Assembly: GCF_019218755.1 (NCBI RefSeq)
Contig: NZ_JAHUWZ010000008.1
Span: 150,773-214,772 of the forward strand
DNA length: 64,000 nucleotides
DNA from: Acidovorax sp. sif1233
GTDB taxonomy: Bacteria; Pseudomonadota; Gammaproteobacteria; Burkholderiales; Burkholderiaceae_C
Reading direction: 5' to 3'
In this document: one piece after another, positions 50,888 through 64,000 of the stretch
Layout of the letters: each line of letters begins with the position of its first letter
Numbering within the stretch: the first letter of the stretch is position 1
Program-made: the position numbers and the translations under genes
The notes under the pieces: model-generated
What the model was told of the DNA's origin: nothing
Seen by the model: only the letters and a program-made list of their open reading frames with translations
Databases searched by the model: none

Positions 50888-51454
50888 CTACAGGCCCCGG
50901 GCGGCCTTGAATCCGAACACCCAGGCCAGCAGGTTCGCGGGAAACTGGGCAATGGCGGCGTTGTAGTGCAACACCGCATCGTTGAAGACGCGCATGGCCT
51001 GGTCGTTCTGCTGGACATGTTCATCCCACCGGATTTGCCAGGGCGACGGCAAGGCGTCCCGCGCGTCAGTCGCTGTGGGCGGTGGGTCGCCCTGCCCTTC
51101 CCTGCGCCCCGCCTTCTGCCAGCAAGCCTGCAGCACATCGCGTGCGGCCGTCAAAGCGGCGATTGCATCTGCCTGCAGGGGACGGGCACGCGCCATTGCG
51201 AGCGACGCACTCAATTGGGTGGTGGCGCCCTGCAGTGCTGCCATCTCCTGTTCCGGGGCACTCAAGGTGGAGGGCTGGACAGCATGCGCGGCTCCAAACT
51301 CTCCCAGCAGCGCCACCAGCCGCACCATGTGCGCGTCAAAACTGCCGAACGCCTGCACGACGGCAGAGCGCAGCCGCATCAGGCGGTTGTAGGCGCCCAG
51401 GGCCCAGAAGACGGCGATGGCAAAAACAATCCAGAAAAGAGGCGATGACCACAT
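50888..51454 (-). CDS. LemA family protein
   Basis: A 188-residue protein with an N-terminal membrane helix (residues 4-22) followed by YNRLMRLRSAVVQAFGSFDAHM, a helical bundle, and the C-terminal LemA signature VLHYNAAIAQFPANLLAWVFGF seen in parts. LemA proteins are small membrane-anchored helical proteins with unknown role. First gene of lemA-like/rsmB/DUF4390/ntrYX, placed after the rpoC terminator. Confidence 0.88.
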   Translation of the reverse strand: MWSSPLFWIVFAIAVFWALGAYNRLMRLRSAVVQAFGSFDAHMVRLVALLGEFGAAHAVQPSTLSAPEQEMAALQGATTQLSASLAMARARPLQADAIAALTAARDVLQACWQKAGRREGQGDPPPTATDARDALPSPWQIRWDEHVQQNDQAMRVFNDAVLHYNAAIAQFPANLLAWVFGFKAARGL

Positions 51455-51543
51455 GCACAGCTGCCGTCTCCGCGTGCACCACGCGTTCCGGCCCGAAAAG
51501 TAAATGGAGAAAGGAAAAGAAGAAAGGTGCGCAGACGATGTCC

Positions 51544-51583
51544 AAAAAAAAGCTCCCGGCCTGCCAGGGACAGGGCGGGAGCT
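51544..51583 (-). terminator. Rho-independent terminator of the rpoBC operon
   Basis: Minus strand: AGCTCCCG/CGGGAGCT outer stem with a CCTG/CAGG inner stem (51551-51583) followed by a run of eight Ts (51544-51551). It lies 21 bases after the rpoC stop. Confidence 0.88.
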
Positions 51584-51604
51584 CTTCAGTGACAGCCCTC
51601 GGGC

Positions 51605-55840
<4,236 letters not shown>

Positions 55841-55861
55841 AGTGACTCTTTCCTTTTCTGC

Positions 55862-59974
<4,113 letters not shown>

Positions 59975-60193
59975 GAGATCTCCGGGCAAAGACATGAGTC
60001 CTGGGTCTTCGACGACTGACCCGCAAGGAGCGGTGTCCTTACGGGCTTGGCGGTTGGCCACTACCAACCATGGCGGACGGTGATGCATTGCACATCACCC
60101 GAACCAAGGCGTCTTCTGCTGTCGGGGTTGTCAGAAGACACTCGAAAGACTCGTGGAAGACGAGGCTTGCGGGTGCGCTCTGAAAGCACCAAA

Positions 60194-60234
60194 GGCTGGA
60201 GGCCCTTTGAGGAGCACTCCAGCCCTTGAACGAG
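60194..60234 (-). terminator. Candidate attenuator between rplL and rpoB
   Basis: Arms GGCTGGAG (60194-60201) and CTCCAGCC (60227-60234) form an 8-bp stem with a 25-base loop on the minus strand, followed by TTTGG, just after the rplL stop. A partial terminator at this place sets the RNA polymerase to ribosomal protein ratio in E. coli; role here inferred from position. Confidence 0.5.
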
Positions 60235-60240
60235 ACCGAA

Positions 60241-60618
<378 letters not shown>

Positions 60619-60658
60619 TTTGATTTCCTAACAATTGTGTTGGTTGACTGCCCGGCTA

Positions 60659-61183
60659 TCAAGCCGCGGCAGGTTCGGCGGCCGGTGCGGCTGCGCCTTC
60701 GCCTTTTTTCGCCGCCAGTGCGCCCAGCACAACGGCCGTACGCGACATGGGGGACATAAGCAAGCCACAAATCTGAGCCAGCAGCACTTCCTTGGAAGGA
60801 ATGTTGGCCAGTTGCTTAACGCCGTTGACATCCAGGGCCTTGCCACCGAAAGCGCCACCACGAATCACCAGCTTGTCGTTGGTTTTCGCGAAATCGGCCA
60901 CCACCTTGGCGGCGGCCACAGCGTCTTCGGAGAAGCCATAGATCAGCGGACCGGTCATCTGGTCAGCCACCACGTCAAACGCGCTGCCAGCTACAGCACG
61001 GCGAGCCAGGGTGTTCTTCAGAACACTCAGGTTCACGCCCTTGCTGCGAGCTTCCACACGCAGTTTGGTCATGTCGGCGACCGTGATGCCGCGGTACTCC
61101 GCGATCACAAGCGTTTGAGCTTTAGCGGCGAGGCTGGTCACTTCACTGATGACCGCTTCTTTCTCACTGCGATTAAGACTCAA
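60659..61183 (-). CDS. rplJ: 50S ribosomal protein L10
   Basis: A 174-residue stalk base protein, with [13 protein letters not shown] at the N terminus, [28 protein letters not shown] and an Ala-rich C terminus. The start codon is TTG at 61183, supported by AAGGAGTAGACC directly upstream; no ATG fits the family N terminus. L10 with L7/L12 represses its own mRNA by binding the leader; the 236-base gap upstream (61184-61419) is the place for that leader. Confidence 0.96.
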   Translation of the reverse strand: MSLNRSEKEAVISEVTSLAAKAQTLVIAEYRGITVADMTKLRVEARSKGVNLSVLKNTLARRAVAGSAFDVVADQMTGPLIYGFSEDAVAAAKVVADFAKTNDKLVIRGGAFGGKALDVNGVKQLANIPSKEVLLAQICGLLMSPMSRTAVVLGALAAKKGEGAAAPAAEPAAA

Positions 61184-61419
61184 GGTCTACTCCTTAAATT
61201 GCACATTCAGGCTTGCACCCTCCTGCGCGCTCTTGTTGCAGCGACCAACTGTTTCGGAACGGATTCCATCTGCAGCGGGATCGCCATCTGCGTTGGCCCC
61301 AGGGGGATTAAGTGCGAACTTGCACACCAACGGTCTTGGATGGCCTGAAGGCAGCTTGAATGCCAGCTTCAGCCCACCACATCGGCCCCTTTGACAGGTC
61401 CGAAGATTTCTTTTCGCAA
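61184..61419 (-). promoter_or_regulatory. rplJ leader, probable L10(L12)4 control region
   Basis: The 236-base non-coding gap before rplJ is where L10-L7/L12 binds its mRNA in other bacteria to repress translation. Short inverted repeats are visible, but I did not confirm the conserved fold. Confidence 0.4.
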
Positions 61420-62115
61420 TTACGCTGCGATGGATTGCGTATCCACGCGGACGCCCAGACCCATCGTGGAAGACACGGCGACCTTGCGCAGGTACAGACC
61501 CTTGCTCGAAGCAGGCTTGGCCTTGTTCAGTGCATCGATCAGCGCAGCCAGATTGCCTTGCAGCTTCTCGTTGTCGAACGAGCGGCGGCCAATCGTGCTG
61601 TGCACGATACCGGCCTTGTCCACGCGGAACTGCACTTGACCAGCCTTGGCGTTCTTCACGGCCGTGGCAACGTCAGGCGTCACTGTGCCCACCTTGGGGT
61701 TGGGCATCAGGCCACGCGGGCCCAGGATCTGGCCCAGCGTACCCACGACGCGCATCGCGTCAGGGGCAGCAATCACCACGTCGAAAGGCATGTCGCCAGC
61801 CTTGACCATGGCGGCCAGGTCGTCCATGCCGACGATGTCGGCACCCGCGGCCTTGGCTTCTTCAGCCTTGGCACCCTGGGCGAACACGGCGACGCGCGTC
61901 GTCTTGCCGGTACCGTTGGGCAGCACCACGGCGCCACGCACCACTTGGTCGGACTTCTTGGCATCAATGCCGAGCTGCACAGCCACGTCGATGGATTCAT
62001 CGAACTTGGCGGTGGCGGCTTCCTTCACCAGGGCCACTGCATCCGCAAAGGCGTACAGCTTCGTGCTGTCAACCTTGCCCTGCAGGGCTTTTTGCTTTTT
62101 CGTCAACTTGGCCAT
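61420..62115 (-). CDS. rplA: 50S ribosomal protein L1
   Basis: A 231-residue L1-stalk protein. Family blocks: [54 protein letters not shown] and [11 protein letters not shown] seen in order. It binds 23S rRNA near the E site and its own mRNA as translational repressor of rplKA. Its ATG directly abuts the rplK stop. Confidence 0.98.
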   Translation of the reverse strand: MAKLTKKQKALQGKVDSTKLYAFADAVALVKEAATAKFDESIDVAVQLGIDAKKSDQVVRGAVVLPNGTGKTTRVAVFAQGAKAEEAKAAGADIVGMDDLAAMVKAGDMPFDVVIAAPDAMRVVGTLGQILGPRGLMPNPKVGTVTPDVATAVKNAKAGQVQFRVDKAGIVHSTIGRRSFDNEKLQGNLAALIDALNKAKPASSKGLYLRKVAVSSTMGLGVRVDTQSIAA

Positions 62116-62547
62116 TTACAAACCCTCCACCGTCACGCCCATCGAGCGTGCGGAACCAGCCAGCGTACGGACAGCAGCGTCAACATTCGCGGCATTCATG
62201 TCCTTCATCTTGGTCTTGGCGATTTCTTCGAGCTGTTCGCGCGTGATCTTGCCGACCTTGATCTTCAGCGCATTGGCCGAACCCTTTTCGAGCTTGATGG
62301 CCTTCTTGATCAGAGTCGTCGCAGGCGGCGTCTTGATGATGAAGGTAAAGCTCTTGTCTGCGAAAGCCGTGATGACCACGGGCAATGGCAGGCCTGGCTC
62401 CACACCTTGGGTCTGCGCATTGAATGCCTTGCAGAACTCCATGATGTTGAGGCCACGCTGACCCAGTGCCGGGCCGATGGGTGGGGATGGATTGGCCTTA
62501 CCAGCTGGGACTTGCAGCTTGATAAAACCGACGATTTTTTTCGCCAT
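62116..62547 (-). CDS. rplK: 50S ribosomal protein L11
   Basis: A 143-residue protein with [24 protein letters not shown] at the N terminus (in pieces), [14 protein letters not shown] and the RNA-binding C-terminal domain ending [12 protein letters not shown]. It forms the GTPase-associated centre with 23S rRNA and supports RelA activation. First gene after the 164-base gap from nusG. Confidence 0.98.
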   Translation of the reverse strand: MAKKIVGFIKLQVPAGKANPSPPIGPALGQRGLNIMEFCKAFNAQTQGVEPGLPLPVVITAFADKSFTFIIKTPPATTLIKKAIKLEKGSANALKIKVGKITREQLEEIAKTKMKDMNAANVDAAVRTLAGSARSMGVTVEGL

Positions 62548-62667
62548 GTTTTACTCCTTACGGGTCATAACGCCTGCGCTGCACCATGCAGCAACCGGCT
62601 CCCCGGGGTTAACGACTCGCTATCACGATGTTCGCACCGAGCCGAAAAGCGCGACATCCAATTGCTT

Positions 62668-62685
62668 GCCCTGGCGTGCCAGGGC
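62668..62685. terminator. Hairpin between nusG and rplK
   Basis: GCCCTGGC (62668-62675) and GCCAGGGC (62678-62685) pair perfectly around GT, 26 bases past the nusG stop. No U-tract on the minus strand, so a weak attenuator or processing hairpin rather than a full terminator. Confidence 0.4.
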
Positions 62686-62711
62686 GATCAGGGTTTTTAT
62701 CGAAGACGTTC

Positions 62712-63308
62712 TTACGTCTTTTCGACCTGACCGAATTCCAGCTCGACCGGCGTGGAGCGGCCGAAGATCATCACGGAGACGCGCACGCGGCTCTTTTCGT
62801 AATTGACTTCTTCGACGGAGCCATTGAAATCCGTGAACGGACCTTCCTTGACGCGAACCAGTTCGCCCACCATGAATTCGATCTTGTGACGCGGCTTGTC
62901 CGTGCCTTCCTGCATCTGGCTGACGATCTTCTGGACTTCCTCTTCGGAAATAGGGGCGGGGCGGTTCTTGGCCCCCCCCACGAAACCGGTCACCTTGTTG
63001 GTGTGCTTCACCAAGTGCCAGGTATCGTCGTCCATCACCATCTCGACGAATACATAGCCAGGGAACAAGCGACGCTCCGTCGTCTTGCGCTGGCCGTTTT
63101 TCATCTCCACCACTTCTTCGGTCGGCACCAGAATGCGACCGAACTTGTCTTGCATGCCAGAGCGACCAATGCGTTCCTGGATATTGCGCTCCACCGCCTT
63201 TTCCATGCCCGAATAGGCATGGACGATGTACCAGCGCAGATCCGGATTTGCCGAAGCAGAAGCGCCTGCAGGAGCTTCTGCTCCAGTGATTTCCGCAGCG
63301 GTCGTCAT
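62712..63308 (-). CDS. nusG: Transcription termination/antitermination factor NusG
   Basis: A 198-residue factor. NGN domain with [31 protein letters not shown] and TGFVGG; C-terminal KOW with [17 protein letters not shown]. It binds the RNA polymerase clamp and links to Rho or S10. The first 23 residues are an Ala-rich extension. The ATG at 63308 overlaps the secE stop (ATGA); the longer upstream frame lies inside secE. Confidence 0.97.
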   Translation of the reverse strand: MTTAAEITGAEAPAGASASANPDLRWYIVHAYSGMEKAVERNIQERIGRSGMQDKFGRILVPTEEVVEMKNGQRKTTERRLFPGYVFVEMVMDDDTWHLVKHTNKVTGFVGGAKNRPAPISEEEVQKIVSQMQEGTDKPRHKIEFMVGELVRVKEGPFTDFNGSVEEVNYEKSRVRVSVMIFGRSTPVELEFGQVEKT

Positions 63309-63691
63309 GACTTTCTCCAACCCAAAACCAAGTCGTACAAGACCCATTCCAGCGTCTTGTCCGTGAACCACAGGAAAAGCGCCATGATCACGACGAAGGC
63401 AAACACATACGCCGTCATCTGCAAGGTTTCCTTGCGGGTAGGCCAGACGACCTTTTTCACCTCGCGCCATGCATCCTTTGCGAAGGCAACGAACTGACGG
63501 CCAGACTCCGACACCAGGAACACGCCCGCAGCCGCCACCAGACCGACGATCAGCGCAGCCCATTGGACGAGAGCACCCTGCTTGCTCAGCAAATAAAAGC
63601 CCGCAACCGAGGCGATGACCAAAGCCACCACCGCTGCGAGCTTGGCCTTGTCTGCGCCTGTATTGACAGTTTCAACCTGTGAAGTGGCCAT
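63305..63691 (-). CDS. secE: Preprotein translocase subunit SecE
   Basis: A 128-residue membrane protein with three hydrophobic segments (about 17-35, 42-62, 93-112) as in E. coli SecE. The conserved cytoplasmic helix [17 protein letters not shown] precedes the essential third membrane helix. It clamps SecY in the translocon. Coupled to nusG. Confidence 0.97.
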   Translation of the reverse strand: MATSQVETVNTGADKAKLAAVVALVIASVAGFYLLSKQGALVQWAALIVGLVAAAGVFLVSESGRQFVAFAKDAWREVKKVVWPTRKETLQMTAYVFAFVVIMALFLWFTDKTLEWVLYDLVLGWRKS

Positions 63692-63738
63692 CTTTGAGTA
63701 TTTCCTGCTTCCGATTCACGGCATCACTTAAGACACCG

Positions 63739-63763
63739 AAGCCCGCCAGGGCCTGGCGGGCTT
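63739..63763. terminator. Hairpin between tRNA-Trp and secE
   Basis: AAGCCCGCCAGG (63739-63750) and CCTGGCGGGCTT (63752-63763) pair over 12 bases, 20 bases past the tRNA 3' end. No U-tract on the minus strand, so tRNA release or partial termination before secE is plausible. Confidence 0.5.
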
Positions 63764-63782
63764 GTTCTGAGCCACATTCAAG

Positions 63783-63858
63783 TGGCAGGGGCAGTAGGAA
63801 TCGAACCTACAACCTTCGGTTTTGGAGACCGACGCTCTGCCAATTGAGCTATACCCCT
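63783..63858 (-). tRNA. tRNA-Trp (anticodon CCA)
   Basis: A 76-nt tRNA with encoded CCA. Acceptor AGGGGTA pairs with TGCCCCT (GT at one pair); D-arm AGCTCAATTGGCAGAGC; anticodon loop TCTCCAAAA reads CCA; T-arm TAGGTTCGATTCCTA. It lies 15 bases after the tuf stop, so it is cotranscribed with tuf, a frequent arrangement. Confidence 0.97.
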
Positions 63859-63873
63859 GTATACCTTTGCCAG

Positions 63874-64000
<127 letters not shown>

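Overview
The window looks like a high-GC Burkholderiales chromosome, most likely family Comamonadaceae (Acidovorax or a close relative). The evidence is the block tuf, tRNA-Trp, secE, nusG, rplKAJL, rpoBC, the lemA-like/rsmB/DUF4390/ntrYX operon, a DUF4148 secreted peptide, and six Bug (TctC-type) periplasmic binding proteins, a family greatly expanded in this order. No plasmid, phage, IS or CRISPR genes were seen.

Layout. 0-5.2 kb: the 3' part of a NarL-type sensor kinase, then a DctB/DctD sigma-54 two-component pair. 5.2-11.8 kb: a complete pgaABCD operon for poly-N-acetylglucosamine, with gene ends overlapping, directly upstream of dctBD. 12.4-16.8 kb: a MocR-type regulator divergent from a BenE-like transporter, a PLP-binding YggS protein and a class I glutamine amidotransferase. 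17-18 kb: a DMT exporter with a histidine-rich tail.

18-45 kb is an accessory catabolic region. Its first part is a LacI regulator with SDR, SnoaL-like, cupin, Bug, metallo-beta-lactamase-fold and second Bug genes; three near-identical AAACGTTT-centred palindromes lie just upstream of the three divergent or outward transcription units. A DUF4148 gene follows. Then come three operons built on one plan: a divergent LysR, a class III (CaiB/Frc) CoA-transferase, one acyl-CoA enzyme, and a Bug receptor. The acyl-CoA enzyme differs each time: a MaoC-fold hydratase (26-28 kb), a CitE-like lyase (33-35 kb, followed by a 2-hydroxyacid dehydrogenase and a glycerate 2-kinase) and an HMG-CoA-lyase-like enzyme (39-41 kb, with a VOC protein and a lipoprotein carboxylesterase). 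Inferred logic: capture of an organic acid in the periplasm, CoA activation inside, hydration or C-C cleavage, entry to central metabolism. No TctA/TctB membrane partners are present. A further LysR, Bug and CHMI-like isomerase group closes the region.

45.2-45.66 kb carries no gene but has tandem repeats, a terminator and a degenerate copy of the 3' end of the adjacent tRNA-Phe, which suggests the scar of an integrative element. 45.66-64 kb is core genome: tRNA-Phe, ntrX, ntrY, DUF4390, rsmB, lemA-like, rpoC, rpoB, rplL, rplJ, rplA, rplK, nusG, secE, tRNA-Trp and the 3' end of tuf, all on the minus strand.
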